A DNA stretch of 48,843 bases from Acinetobacter sp. WC-141 (GCF_000313935.1 NZ_AMSS01000084.1:1-48843), one strand, 5' to 3'. Counted from the first letter of the stretch, positions 38,009-47,475 are shown. The notes: generated by a model not told the origin, from the letters alone. Numbers and translations are program-made.

Positions 38009-38620
38009 TTTAAATTTAAAAAATAATAGAACATACATATTTTAGGGTTGTGGATAACTTTAATTGGAACTTTTGAATTTAAAAAAGCTACTGTAATTTG
38101 AATTTAAAACCCTAAATGGCTGTCTTGGCTGCTTTTGAATTTAAAAATAGTTATCCACAAAAGAGTTTTTAACTTTAAATGAGAAAGGTAGGTGGGTTTT
38201 TAAATTCAAAAATAGAAGTCTATTGGTATGGGGTTTGAATTTAAAAATTTTGGCTGATCTTTAAATTTAAAAAAATACGGTTTTTGTGGTGATTGGCTAC
38301 AGCCTGTAATAAATAATAAGGTGATATAGAATTAAGGAATAAAGGTGTTTTGGCCGTATTGTGGATAAAGTTATCCACAATAAAGAGAGGTTTGTAGTTT
38401 AAATTTAAAGAAGTACTTTTGAATTTAAACTTGAGTATCGGTTTTGAATTCAAAAACAATAATTTTGATCTAGAGAATTTTAAATTCAAAAATAAAGTAG
38501 AAAATTTGAATTTAAAACATGGGAAATGAATTTAAAGTAGAGATTATGAATTCAAATTTACGTTTTCTCTCTGAAATTTTGGACTCATAATGGTATGGTA
38601 CTTACAAATTTAAATTTAAA
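38009..38620. repeat. Repeat-rich DnaA-box locus resembling oriC
   Basis: About 610 bp without a credible gene, between the purK terminator and a lytic transglycosylase gene. The 12-mer TTTRAATTYAAA occurs exactly at 38009, 38072, 38097, 38134, 38199, 38234, 38260, 38398, 38418, 38443, 38479, 38505 and 38609, with near-copies at 38525 and 38545. Perfect DnaA boxes TTATCCACA lie at 38049-38057 (-), 38151-38159 (+), 38360-38368 (-) and 38371-38379 (+). The last two form an 11-bp inverted repeat with a 2-bp gap. The same 12-mer and boxes occur in oriC. Confidence 0.9.
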
Positions 38621-38637
38621 AATTGAACTAGGATAAT

Positions 38638-39930
38638 ATGCGACGTTTTTCTTGTATTGTTGGCTCTGTATTTTTGGCGATGACTCAGGCTCAAGCAGAG
38701 CTCGTAATTAATGGTTCTACAATATCTAGTAGTGCTACTGTTCCTGTAGTGACGAGCGAAGATTATACGCCTAATAATAATTTCCAAAGCTGTTTGGCAA
38801 ATTTACGTTCTCAAGCCATTGCTGCTGGAGTATCGGGTACAACTTATGATCGTTATATTCAAAACTTGACCCCAGATTATTCAGTTATTGATAAATTAAA
38901 TTACCAACCAGAATTTTCGACGCCTATTTGGGATTATCTTTCTGGTCTAGTTGATGAAGAGCGTGTTGAGCTTGGAAAACAAAAACTGGCGCAACATCGA
39001 GATGTTTTAAACCGGGCTTCTCAAACCTACGGTGTGCCGCCGGAAACAATTGTAGCAGTGTGGGGTGTTGAAAGTAATTTTGGTGATATTTCTGGAAAAT
39101 ATCCTTTATTACAAGCACTCGGGACTTTAAGTTGTGAAGGGCGTCGACAAAATTATTTCCGCACTGAGTTTTTTGCCACTATGCGTATTTTACAGCGTGG
39201 TGACTTAACCGAAGATCAGCTGAAAGGTTCATGGGCTGGGGCATTTGGTCATACTCAATTTATGCCATCTACCTATGAACGTTTAGCTGTTGATTTTGAT
39301 GGTGATGGCCGTCGAGATTTAGTGTCGAGTACAGCTGATGCACTGGCTTCAACGGCTAATTTCTTAAATAAAGCAGGTTGGCAAACAGGAATGCCGTGGG
39401 GTTTTGAAGTAAAAGTGCCTCAAGGTATGTCAATTGATGGAGAAGGGCGACGTTCAAAGAAAGCTTTAAGTAGCTGGAGTGCACGAGGGGTGACCCGAAT
39501 TGATGGTTCTCCACTTGTTCAAGGGGCTTTATCTGGCAATACTTCAGCGGGTTTAATGGCACCTGCAGGTGTAAATGGTCCAGTATTTTTAGTATTTAAG
39601 AATTTTGATGCTATTTACAGCTATAACGCTGCGGAAAGTTATGGGCTTGCGATTGCACATTTATCTGATCGTTTAAAAGGTGCTGGTCCATTTGTTGCGT
39701 CTTGGCCCACTGATGACCCGGGAACTTCACGTGCAGAACGTCGTGAAATCCAACAGTTTTTGATTAACCGTGGCTATGATATTGGTGCAGTTGACGGTCT
39801 TATTGGAGATAAAACCCGCGTAGCTATTCGTCAAGAGCAAACTCGTTTAGGTTTAAATCCAACGGGACGGGCAGGGCAACAAATTTTACGTGCATTCCGT
39901 CAAGAACAAGCGCAAAAAATGATGCAATAA
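38638..39930 (+). CDS. Lytic murein transglycosylase, MltB-like, with peptidoglycan-binding domain
   Basis: Cleaves the glycan strands of murein, making 1,6-anhydro-MurNAc ends. The 430-residue exported protein has a signal peptide (cleavage after AQA, about residue 20). The catalytic domain has the likely catalytic Glu145 in GVESNFGDISGKYPLLQALG, and GAFGHTQFMPSTY with the DFDGDGRRD loop follows. A C-terminal peptidoglycan-binding domain spans about 365-425 (FLINRGYDIGAVDGLIGDKT). It lacks a lipobox, so it is soluble rather than a lipoprotein like MltB. AGGA precedes the ATG, and the repeat block ends only 17 bp upstream. Confidence 0.9.
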   Translation: MRRFSCIVGSVFLAMTQAQAELVINGSTISSSATVPVVTSEDYTPNNNFQSCLANLRSQAIAAGVSGTTYDRYIQNLTPDYSVIDKLNYQPEFSTPIWDYLSGLVDEERVELGKQKLAQHRDVLNRASQTYGVPPETIVAVWGVESNFGDISGKYPLLQALGTLSCEGRRQNYFRTEFFATMRILQRGDLTEDQLKGSWAGAFGHTQFMPSTYERLAVDFDGDGRRDLVSSTADALASTANFLNKAGWQTGMPWGFEVKVPQGMSIDGEGRRSKKALSSWSARGVTRIDGSPLVQGALSGNTSAGLMAPAGVNGPVFLVFKNFDAIYSYNAAESYGLAIAHLSDRLKGAGPFVASWPTDDPGTSRAERREIQQFLINRGYDIGAVDGLIGDKTRVAIRQEQTRLGLNPTGRAGQQILRAFRQEQAQKMMQ

Positions 39931-39944
39931 ATTGAAAATAATAA

Positions 39945-39972
39945 AAAAGGTCTGCTTATGCAGACCTTTTTT
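39945..39972. terminator. Bidirectional terminator
   Basis: An 11-bp perfect stem (AAAAGGTCTGC at 39945-39955, complement at 39960-39970) with A- and T-tracts outside, between two convergent genes. Confidence 0.92.
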
Positions 39973-39993
39973 ATAGGCACTTATATACGATTA

Positions 39994-40356
39994 CTACTCT
40001 AATTTAACCGCTTCCAAAATATCAAAAATAACCGAAGTAACATCTTGGCTTAGGTCGCGGTCATTAAAGATTTCATATGCAGTAATAGTGACATCGGTAT
40101 CACTTGGTAACTGCTTTTGTTCTTCTTCAATTAAATGTTCGATTGGTAACAGAGTTTGTTTTACTTCAAGATGGAGAATATCTTTATATTCGATATTTTC
40201 ATCCTCAAGCTCGATTTCATGCTCATTGAAAAAGGGAATTAGAATAGAATGAAGATACGGTTTAATTTCAATAATATCAAACAGTTCAATATCTCGTGTC
40301 TGTTCAATTGTGCTGATATGATCATTTACTTCAATCAGGATATGATAATAACTCAT
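39994..40356 (-). CDS. Hypothetical acidic protein
   Basis: A 120-residue cytoplasmic protein, strongly acidic and rich in Ile and Glu, with no signal peptide, membrane segment, cysteine or motif I recognise. The start MSYYHILIEVND is set by GGAGA six to seven bases upstream; a longer frame (MVIRANENRMEIK) begins before this site. The terminator on its 3' side and its well-formed ribosome binding site support a real gene. Function unknown. Confidence 0.7.
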   Translation of the reverse strand: MSYYHILIEVNDHISTIEQTRDIELFDIIEIKPYLHSILIPFFNEHEIELEDENIEYKDILHLEVKQTLLPIEHLIEEEQKQLPSDTDVTITAYEIFNDRDLSQDVTSVIFDILEAVKLE

Positions 40357-40467
40357 CTTGATCTCCATTCTATTTTCGTTAGCTCTTATGACCACAATAA
40401 CATGACTTTGATACCAATTTCGATGTATCTATCCAGAAATAGATACATCATTTAATCAAGCCTTTAA

Positions 40468-41373
40468 TTATTGAGGTAAAGCACTTAATAGATCACGATC
40501 AGCATCCGTAAGTCCAGTGATTTTTTTATCACCATCTTTACGTACTGAGTACATTAATGCATTTGGTTGATCACTATGTTTTAAGCCAAGCGCATGACCT
40601 AACTCATGAGCAATCGTTAAGCGTAAATCATCAATAGACTTAAACTCATAAATCACAATTTGTTTGCCGTTATAGATACCTTTCTTAAAGACATCCGCTT
40701 GAGCATTTTGCTTAAATTGGTTTAATGAATTATTAAACTCATTATTAATCTGATTAAAATGAGTCACTTTTACATTTAAGTCTTTAGCTTGCTGATTATA
40801 TGCAGCAATTTCTTTCTTTAAAGCAACAGTTTGTTTTTGCAAATCTTTCTGAGTTTTAGCCAGAGATTTAGCATTATATTCAGGTGCTAATTTGCCTTGG
40901 TTAAGTTGCATCATTTGCTGGTCAAGATTTTTCAATTTGCCATTCAAAATCTGCTTCTTATTTTCAAGCTCAGACTGAGTTTGACCAAGGGTTTGCTTCA
41001 ATTGCTTAATTTGTTGCTGTTCATCAATTACACGTTGCTGTTCTTGTTGGAACTGTGCCGCGATTTTTTGACGCTGTTCAGAACGACTTTGGCTATTATC
41101 GTAAACTAAACGAATTTCTAACTTTGCATTTGGATCATAAGTAAAATAATCCTGACCAGTACCTTGCTTCCAAATGTCCGCAGCTTGTTGACTAATCTCA
41201 ATTAATTGATCTTGGCTTAAACCAAAACGTGGATCAACTTCAGCAATTTTATAAGTCAAATGTTGACCTGCTTTTTGCTGGATTTGAGTATGAGCTGGGG
41301 TAGCAAGATTAGCATTAGCCTGAAAATTAGAAAAAGCGAAGGCTACGCCTAATAACAAAGATGTTAAACGCAT
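40468..41373 (-). CDS. Secreted matrixin-like zinc metalloprotease with coiled-coil insert, copy A
   Basis: A 301-residue exported protein (signal peptide ending ANA). The catalytic motif HELGHALGLKH is at 256-266, and LMY just after it gives the Met-turn of metzincins of the M10 (matrixin) type. Between an N-terminal segment (LTYKIAEVDPRF, ISQQAADIWKQ) and the catalytic end lies a Gln/Lys-rich coiled coil, about residues 100-225. This insert is unusual for matrixins. It is a tandem paralogue of the next gene. The substrate is unknown; envelope or extracellular location is inferred. Confidence 0.78.
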   Translation of the reverse strand: MRLTSLLLGVAFAFSNFQANANLATPAHTQIQQKAGQHLTYKIAEVDPRFGLSQDQLIEISQQAADIWKQGTGQDYFTYDPNAKLEIRLVYDNSQSRSEQRQKIAAQFQQEQQRVIDEQQQIKQLKQTLGQTQSELENKKQILNGKLKNLDQQMMQLNQGKLAPEYNAKSLAKTQKDLQKQTVALKKEIAAYNQQAKDLNVKVTHFNQINNEFNNSLNQFKQNAQADVFKKGIYNGKQIVIYEFKSIDDLRLTIAHELGHALGLKHSDQPNALMYSVRKDGDKKITGLTDADRDLLSALPQ

Positions 41374-41570
41374 AATCGAAGGGGGAGATTTGAAAAAAAA
41401 CGTATTATAAGAATATAAAATGAAAAATCAATCAAAAAACGTACAATTTGGGCAAATAAATGAGACTTTAGTCTCATTATTTTTTACCAAATGCCAAATT
41501 GTTTTTTAGAAAAAATTTAATATATTTAGTTTTATTTAGTTTTTTTAATCATTTAACTTTAATGATTTTC

Positions 41571-42476
41571 TTAATTAGACCTGTAAATTGAACCTAATAA
41601 ATCTAAATCAGAATCTGTTAATTTAAAATTATGAATGTCTTGCTCTTTTAAGTAGGGGTACATTAAGGATTTAGGATCAGTAGTATGTTTTAGGCCTAAA
41701 GCATGGCCAAGTTCGTGAGCAAGGGTCAAACGTAAATCATTTAATGAGGCGTAACCATAAATCTGAATTTGGTTTTGGCTAAATAAGCCTTTATGGAAGG
41801 GTTGAATATTGGTTTTTTGCTCTAGTTTAAATTGTGTTTTTAAAGCGGCTAAATCACTTTGCTCTTGATTTAATTCCTTGATTTTTATATTAAGTGTTTG
41901 GATTTTAAAATTTAAATCGTTTGTTTCACTTTTTATATATTCCGATTTTTGCTCTAGTTGTTTTTGCCGTTCTTTTAAATTATCGGCATGAGCGTACTGA
42001 TGTTCTCTTTGATTAAAGCGTATTACGTCTTGTTGATATTGTTCAAACTCAACTTTTAGACTGACCTTTTTCTTGTTTAAATCACTTGATAGTTGAGCAA
42101 CTTGCTGTTTGTTTACAACAATTTCTTCATTTTTAATGCGCCATGCTTCCTGCTTTTGCAAAATTGCATCCAAATTGTTTTGTTGTTCATCTTTAATCAT
42201 TTGATGGTCATCATAAATTAAGTTAATTGACAGTTGAGCCTGTGAATCGTAAATAAAATAGGTTTTCCCAGTCTCTTTTTGCCAGATTTCAGCCGCTTGT
42301 TGGCTTACCTCAATAAATTGTTCTTTGGTGATTTGAAACCGCGGGTCAATAAAGGCAATTCGATATTTTAAAGGTTGTTGAGATGAGCTGATTGAAAGGT
42401 TGCTTTGAGCAAACAGTATTGTTTGTAAGCCCATGCATAAGCATAAGCACAATCCCCACCATAGAAATTTTTTCAT
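41571..42476 (-). CDS. Secreted matrixin-like zinc metalloprotease with coiled-coil insert, copy B
   Basis: A 301-residue paralogue of the preceding entry with the same length and plan: signal peptide (ending LFAQ), LKYRIAFIDPRFQ, ISQQAAEIWQKE-type segment reading VSQQAAEIWQKETGK, a coiled coil at about 95-220, then HELGHALGLKH at 254-264 and the Met-turn LMY. The coiled-coil parts are more diverged than the ends, as expected if the two ends are functional. About 197 bp separates the pair. Base composition is rather AT-rich. Confidence 0.76.
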   Translation of the reverse strand: MKKFLWWGLCLCLCMGLQTILFAQSNLSISSSQQPLKYRIAFIDPRFQITKEQFIEVSQQAAEIWQKETGKTYFIYDSQAQLSINLIYDDHQMIKDEQQNNLDAILQKQEAWRIKNEEIVVNKQQVAQLSSDLNKKKVSLKVEFEQYQQDVIRFNQREHQYAHADNLKERQKQLEQKSEYIKSETNDLNFKIQTLNIKIKELNQEQSDLAALKTQFKLEQKTNIQPFHKGLFSQNQIQIYGYASLNDLRLTLAHELGHALGLKHTTDPKSLMYPYLKEQDIHNFKLTDSDLDLLGSIYRSN

Positions 42477-42762
42477 GGCAAAATAAAAAATATAAATAAA
42501 TCTTATTGTTAGCTAGTTAATTTAATTCGTCAAAATGATAAAAACTTCAATAGATTAGTAAGGTGTGTGATCTTGATAAAAAAATTACAAAAGAAGTTTT
42601 GAGATTTGGCAATAATGGAATAATTAATGTAATAAATAACAGTGGTTTTTTAATAAAAAAATCTTAATTAAGATTAATAACTTATTTTTTATGATTGATC
42701 TTTTTGACATTAAATAATTTAAAAATATACTGAAAAATATATTGTTATTTTTTGTAACTAAT
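42477..42762. other. AT-rich intergenic region with an orphan promoter
   Basis: About 290 bp between the metalloprotease gene and the dnaK terminator. It holds no ORF I trust. On the plus strand TTGACA (42704-42709), a 16-bp spacer and TATACT (42726-42731) form a good sigma-70 promoter with no gene after it; it points into the dnaK terminator. The promoter of the minus-strand metalloprotease gene should also lie here but is not clear. Confidence 0.45.
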
Positions 42763-42790
42763 AAAAAACCGCGCCTAAGCGCGGTTTTTT
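42763..42790. terminator. dnaK terminator (bidirectional form)
   Basis: ACCGCGC (42768-42774) and GCGCGGT (42779-42785) around CTAA, with A- and T-tracts on the two sides, just after the dnaK stop codon. Confidence 0.92.
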
Positions 42791-42804
42791 ATTAAAGAAA
42801 CAAA

Positions 42805-44745
42805 TTATTTTTTGTCATCTTTAACTTCAGTAAATTCAGCATCTACAACGCCATCATCTGCTTTTTGTTGACCCGCATCGCCACCTTGGAATGCATTTGG
42901 ATCAAAGCCTTCAGCGCCACCAGCTTGTTGTGCTTGTTCATAAGCACGTTGAGTGATAGGCATCAAGATGTTTTGTAAAGCTTCAGTTTTCGCTTTGATA
43001 TCTTCAACATCGTTTTCTTTAGTTGCTGCTTCAAGTTCAGAAACTGCAGTACTCACAGCAGTTTTTTCATCTTCAGTAACTTTATCACCAAGATCTTTAA
43101 CTGCTTTATTCGAGCTTGAAATTAATGCATCAGCTTCGTTACGAGCTTTTGCAAGTTCTTCAAACTTACGATCTTCTTCAGCATTCGCTTCAGCATCTTT
43201 AATCATTGCTTCGATTTCAGCATCAGACAAACCTGAGTTCGCTTTAATCTGGATCGATTGCTCTTTACCAGTGCTCTTATCTTTAGCAGATACTTTCAAG
43301 ATACCATCAGCGTTGATGTCGAAAGATACTTCAATTTGTGGCACACCACGTGGAGCAGGTGGGATGTCGCCTAATTGGAAGTTACCCAACAATTTGTTTT
43401 GTTGAGCCATCTTACGTTCACCTTGGTAAACAGAAATGTCTACAGCAGGCTGGTTGTCAGCAGCAGTAGAGAACACTTGTGATTTCTTCGCAGGAATCGT
43501 TGTGTTTTTCTCAATGATTGGTGTTAATACACCACCCATTGTTTCAATACCTAAAGTTAATGGTGTTACGTCTAATAAAAGAACGTCAGTTTTGTCACCA
43601 GACAATACTGCACCTTGAATCGCAGCACCGATTGCAACTGCTTCGTCAGGGTTCACGTCTTTACGTGGCTCTTTACCAAAGAATTCTTGTACTTTTTGTT
43701 GTACAAGTGGCATACGAGACTGACCACCAACCAAGATCACATCAGAGATGTCAGAAGTCGAAAGACCAGCATCTTTAAGTGCGATTTTACAAGGCTCAAT
43801 TGTACGAGCAACCAAATCAGCAACTAAACCTTCAAGTTTTGCACGTGTTACATTGATCACTAAGTGTTTAGGACCAGTTGCATCAGCTGTGATGTATGGA
43901 AGGTTGATTTCAGTTGCGTTAGATGAAGAAAGCTCGATTTTTGCTTTTTCAGCAGCTTCTTTCAAACGTTGTAACGCAAGTGGATCATTTTTCAAGTTCA
44001 CACTTTGTTCTTTCTTAAATTCTTCAACTAAGAATTCAATTAATGCGTTATCAAAGTCTTCACCACCAAGGAAAGTATCACCGTTTGTTGATAACACTTC
44101 GATTTGTTGGTCGCCATCAAGGTCTGCGATTTCAATGATTGATACGTCAAAAGTACCACCACCTAAGTCGTAAACTGCAACTTTACGGTCGCCTTCTTTT
44201 TTGTCCATACCGAACGCAAGTGCAGCAGCAGTTGGTTCGTTAATAATACGTTTAACGTCTAAACCAGCGATTTTACCCGCATCTTTAGTTGCTTGACGTT
44301 GAGCATCGTTAAAGTAAGCAGGAACAGTAATAACTGCTTCAGTAACTGTTTCACCTAAATAGTCTTCTGCAGTTTTCTTCATCTTTTTCAAGATTTCAGC
44401 AGAAACCTGTTGAGGCGCTAATTTTTTATCGTTTACTTCAACCCAAGCATCGCCATTGTCTGCTTTGATGATTTTATAAGGTACAAGACCGATATCTTTT
44501 TGTACCGCTTGATCTTCATAACGACGACCGATTAAACGCTTGATAGCGAATAATGTATTTTTCGGGTTAGTTACTGCCTGACGCTTAGCACTTTGACCTA
44601 CTAAGATCTCGCCATCTTTATAAGCAATGATCGATGGAGTTGTACGTGCGCCTTCAGCGTTTTCGATTACTTTTACTTTATCGCCTTCAAGTACAGCAAC
44701 GCATGAGTTGGTAGTACCTAAGTCAATACCAATAATTTTTGCCAT
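42805..44745 (-). CDS. dnaK: Molecular chaperone DnaK (Hsp70)
   Basis: ATP-driven chaperone working with DnaJ and GrpE. The 646-residue protein starts [18 protein letters not shown], has the second phosphate motif [12 protein letters not shown] and the linker [15 protein letters not shown], and ends in a disordered acidic tail ([14 protein letters not shown]). It is downstream of grpE on the same strand, with its own sigma-32-like promoter in the gap. dnaJ is not in this window. Confidence 0.98.
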   Translation of the reverse strand: MAKIIGIDLGTTNSCVAVLEGDKVKVIENAEGARTTPSIIAYKDGEILVGQSAKRQAVTNPKNTLFAIKRLIGRRYEDQAVQKDIGLVPYKIIKADNGDAWVEVNDKKLAPQQVSAEILKKMKKTAEDYLGETVTEAVITVPAYFNDAQRQATKDAGKIAGLDVKRIINEPTAAALAFGMDKKEGDRKVAVYDLGGGTFDVSIIEIADLDGDQQIEVLSTNGDTFLGGEDFDNALIEFLVEEFKKEQSVNLKNDPLALQRLKEAAEKAKIELSSSNATEINLPYITADATGPKHLVINVTRAKLEGLVADLVARTIEPCKIALKDAGLSTSDISDVILVGGQSRMPLVQQKVQEFFGKEPRKDVNPDEAVAIGAAIQGAVLSGDKTDVLLLDVTPLTLGIETMGGVLTPIIEKNTTIPAKKSQVFSTAADNQPAVDISVYQGERKMAQQNKLLGNFQLGDIPPAPRGVPQIEVSFDINADGILKVSAKDKSTGKEQSIQIKANSGLSDAEIEAMIKDAEANAEEDRKFEELAKARNEADALISSSNKAVKDLGDKVTEDEKTAVSTAVSELEAATKENDVEDIKAKTEALQNILMPITQRAYEQAQQAGGAEGFDPNAFQGGDAGQQKADDGVVDAEFTEVKDDKK

Positions 44746-44794
44746 GTGACGTTTTCCTCAAAAATTCTTTTGCAATGTTTTTGCTTGTTATCCG

Positions 44795-44822
44795 ATATGA
44801 GAGTGAATCTATTTTTTTCAAG
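44795..44822 (-). promoter_or_regulatory. Sigma-32-like heat-shock promoter of dnaK
   Basis: On the minus strand CTTGAAA (perfect -35 box, 44816-44822) is followed after 13 bases by TCTCATAT, close to the CCCCATNT -10 consensus. It lies about 50 bp before dnaK. Confidence 0.6.
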
Positions 44823-44863
44823 CGTTTTAGCGAAAAAAAATCTAAAAACTCTCAAAAAATTAT

Positions 44864-45418
44864 TTATTGACCCACCATAACCATAGCAGGGCGCAATAAG
44901 CGACCATTTAATGTATAGCCCTTTTGTAAAACGCTACCGATTTCATTCGCTTTAGCATTTGGGTCAATACCTACAGCTTGATGTAAATCCGCATTGAAGC
45001 CATTTTTTGTATCAGCTTCTACAACACCAAATTTTTCAAGTGTGGTTAACAGCGACTTCAAGGTTAGTTTAATACCTTCAAGTACTGGTGTTTCTTCATC
45101 GCCAGCTGCTTGAATTGCACGCTCTAAATTATCAACAGAATCTAGTAATTCTTTTGCAAATTTTTCAAGCACAGTCTCTTTATGCTTGTCAGACTCACGT
45201 TGAATACGCTCTACACTTTTTTGTGCTTCGTAAACTGCATTCGCAGTACGTGCTTTTTCAAGTTTTAGGCTTTCTTCTAATTTGGTGATTTGCGCTTGTA
45301 AAGATTCAACGGTAACGTCGTTTGCTTGCTCTACACCTTCAGCCTGAGTTTGCTCATTAGATTGCTCTGCTTGCTCGTGTTGAATGTCTTGAGCTTGCTC
45401 ATTTTGCTCATTAGCCAT
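44864..45418 (-). CDS. grpE: Nucleotide exchange factor GrpE
   Basis: Releases ADP from DnaK. The 184-residue protein has a Glu/Gln-rich disordered N-terminus, a long coiled-coil dimer helix and the C-terminal beta domain with [20 protein letters not shown] and the closing [10 protein letters not shown]. The start MANEQNEQ has GGAG about 7-8 bases upstream; the longer frame from 45475 is rejected. It precedes dnaK with a 118-bp gap. Confidence 0.95.
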   Translation of the reverse strand: MANEQNEQAQDIQHEQAEQSNEQTQAEGVEQANDVTVESLQAQITKLEESLKLEKARTANAVYEAQKSVERIQRESDKHKETVLEKFAKELLDSVDNLERAIQAAGDEETPVLEGIKLTLKSLLTTLEKFGVVEADTKNGFNADLHQAVGIDPNAKANEIGSVLQKGYTLNGRLLRPAMVMVGQ

Positions 45419-45532
45419 TGATGATCTCCGTTTAAATGGGTTTTTAAACATGTACAGTCCTTTTGGCATCAGCATTTACTGGGTAAAACCTGAACTGCCA
45501 TGCATATGCTGTAATTCATTAATAGGGATGAA

Positions 45533-45558
45533 GTATGGGCATTGCCTAAAAATTCAAG
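45533..45558 (-). promoter_or_regulatory. Sigma-32-like heat-shock promoter of grpE
   Basis: On the minus strand CTTGAA (45553-45558) and, after 12 bases, GCCCATAC (45533-45540) resemble the heat-shock consensus CTTGAAA / CCCCATNT. It lies about 115 bp before the grpE start. Confidence 0.55.
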
Positions 45559-45580
45559 CGTACACGGCAATTTAAAACTT

Positions 45581-46474
45581 TTAATTTTGCGGTTTTAAGT
45601 AAAAATTTAAATTTTCGATCATAAAAGCAATAAATTCTTGCGTTATTTTGGGTAAATGTTGCCTTGAAGCATATACCACCGACAAACTTAATTCAGGAGC
45701 TGAAAAGTTTTTAAATAAAGGAACTAATCGTTTTTCTTTTAAATCTTTTTTAACTAATAAAGTAGGTAGCATCGCTACCCCTTGAGCATGTATACACATG
45801 TCATAAACAGCATTTACATCATTACTTTTAAAGGTAACGTTCAAAGGATAGTTTTGAGGCTGCTGTTCATTATCAAAAAGGGTCCAAAATTGATGTTGGC
45901 TATGGTGAGCTAAACATTCATGTTGAATCAGTTGTCTTGGATGGGAGAGGGGACTGTGCTGTTTTAAATAATCAGGATGAGCACAGAAAACAGACTCGAT
46001 TTGACAAACAGGTCGTGCAATTAATCCATCTGCAACTTTTTGCGTTATACGTAAGGCTAAATCGACCTGTGCATCAATTAAGTCCATTGTATTTTCGGTC
46101 AGATATACATCAAATTGAATATGTGGATGTTGCTGTTTAAATTGGCGAATACATTCCCCAACCCCTAATTGAAATAAAAATAAACCACAGGTAAAGCGAA
46201 TCGTACCGTTATGTTGTTCGGGTGCGGCTAATTCTTGTAAAAGTTGCTGTTGTTGTAAAATATTCTCACAGTAGAGTAGGGCTTTTTCACCCGCTGGAGT
46301 GAGAGATATTTTTCGGGTATTTCTTTGAAATAGTCGAGTTGAGAAGGTGTGCTCTAGGTGCTCAAGATAGCGAGAAACCATCGCACGGGAATAATTTAGA
46401 TGTTCGGCGGCTTTGGTTAAATTGCCATGTTGAGCAATAGAAACAAAGACTTGTATGGCTTTTAATGTGTCCAT
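45581..46474 (-). CDS. LysR-family transcriptional regulator
   Basis: A 297-residue regulator with an N-terminal winged helix-turn-helix (LTKAAEHLNYSRAMVSRYLEHLE, residues about 18-40, given here in part as AAEHLNYSRAMVSRYLE) and a C-terminal effector-binding domain. The ligand is unknown. It diverges from the metallo-beta-lactamase-fold gene over about 107 bp, the usual layout for a LysR regulator and its target, so control of that gene is likely. The ATG reading MDTLKAIQVF is used; one four residues earlier is also possible and neither has a clear ribosome binding site. Confidence 0.88.
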   Translation of the reverse strand: MDTLKAIQVFVSIAQHGNLTKAAEHLNYSRAMVSRYLEHLEHTFSTRLFQRNTRKISLTPAGEKALLYCENILQQQQLLQELAAPEQHNGTIRFTCGLFLFQLGVGECIRQFKQQHPHIQFDVYLTENTMDLIDAQVDLALRITQKVADGLIARPVCQIESVFCAHPDYLKQHSPLSHPRQLIQHECLAHHSQHQFWTLFDNEQQPQNYPLNVTFKSNDVNAVYDMCIHAQGVAMLPTLLVKKDLKEKRLVPLFKNFSAPELSLSVVYASRQHLPKITQEFIAFMIENLNFYLKPQN

Positions 46475-46581
46475 ATGCTTTATCATTATTACAATATATG
46501 CAACAGTTTATCTTAATTTAGTGCATTTACCTTACAAGAATTGCAATTTAAAGTATTTCTCATGAATTTGGAGAATACATA

Positions 46582-47448
46582 ATGAAATTTTTTAAATTAA
46601 CTGCTTCAGTCCTAGCAACTGCTACTGCTTTAACAGTAACTTCCTCAGCTTTTGCGCAAGATTTGAAAATCCAAAGTTTCTTGGCTAAACCCGAACATTT
46701 TGGTGTGACTTCTACTTTAATTGAAGGCGATAAAGAAGTTCTGTTGGTGAATGCGCAATTCTCAAAATCTGAAGCATTACGTATTGCTGCGGATATTTTG
46801 GATAGTGGTAAAACATTAAAGACAATTTTCGTAAGTTATGGCGATCCAGACTATTATTTTGGCTTAGATGTATTTAAACAATACTTCCCAAATGTACAAA
46901 TCATCGCAACGCCAGAAACTGTTAAACATATCCAAGATACTCAAGCGCTTAAAGTGAAATATTGGGGTCCACAAATGGGTGCAAATGCGCCTAGTCAAAT
47001 TATTGTGCCTCAAGCTTATACTGCTAAAACTTTAAAGTTAGAAAATGAGTCGATCGAGATTAAAGGTAAGAAAGAACTCACTTATTTATGGATTCCTTCT
47101 TCTAAAGCAGTAGTAGGTGGTATTCCTGTCTCTTCAGGTATTCATTTATGGATGGCAGATACGCCAAAAGTTAAAGATCGCAATGAAGTGATTCAAGCTT
47201 TAGAAAGTATTAAATCACTCCAACCTCAAACTGTTGTTCCAGCTCATATGGTTGAGGGAGCTCCACAAGGTTTGGATGCGGTTAACTTCTCTATCGACTA
47301 TCTCAAGAGCTATGAGAAAGCGGTCAAAGTAAGTAAAAATGCGAGTGAGCTAGGTCAGCTCATGCAGAAACAATATCCAACATTAAAGAGTGTGGATAGC
47401 CTAGAACTAGGCGCAAAAGTTGTAAAAGGTGAGATGCAATGGCCATAA
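46582..47448 (+). CDS. Exported metallo-beta-lactamase-fold protein with degenerate metal motif
   Basis: A 288-residue protein with a signal peptide ending AFA and the MBL-fold outline: VTSTLIEGDKEVLLVNAQF at the N-terminus, then a strand leading to VSYGDPDYYFG (84-94), where active members have HxHxDH. Here the first His is Tyr, the second Asp and the last Tyr; only the Asp is kept. A later PAHMVEG retains a His. Normal two-zinc hydrolysis is therefore doubtful, though a related subfamily may use other ligands. GGAGAA precedes the ATG. Probably regulated by the divergent LysR gene. Confidence 0.8.
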   Translation: MKFFKLTASVLATATALTVTSSAFAQDLKIQSFLAKPEHFGVTSTLIEGDKEVLLVNAQFSKSEALRIAADILDSGKTLKTIFVSYGDPDYYFGLDVFKQYFPNVQIIATPETVKHIQDTQALKVKYWGPQMGANAPSQIIVPQAYTAKTLKLENESIEIKGKKELTYLWIPSSKAVVGGIPVSSGIHLWMADTPKVKDRNEVIQALESIKSLQPQTVVPAHMVEGAPQGLDAVNFSIDYLKSYEKAVKVSKNASELGQLMQKQYPTLKSVDSLELGAKVVKGEMQWP

Positions 47449-47475
47449 TTAAAATCGAAACACCATAAATTTTCT

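Noticed and set aside
38241..38489. Minus-strand 82-codon reading frame in the repeat block
   Set aside because: Low-complexity Lys/Phe/Asn translation of AT-rich repeats, with no ribosome binding site.
38009..38620. CRISPR array
   Set aside because: The repeats are short, in both orientations and irregularly spaced, with no unique spacers of constant length and no cas genes.
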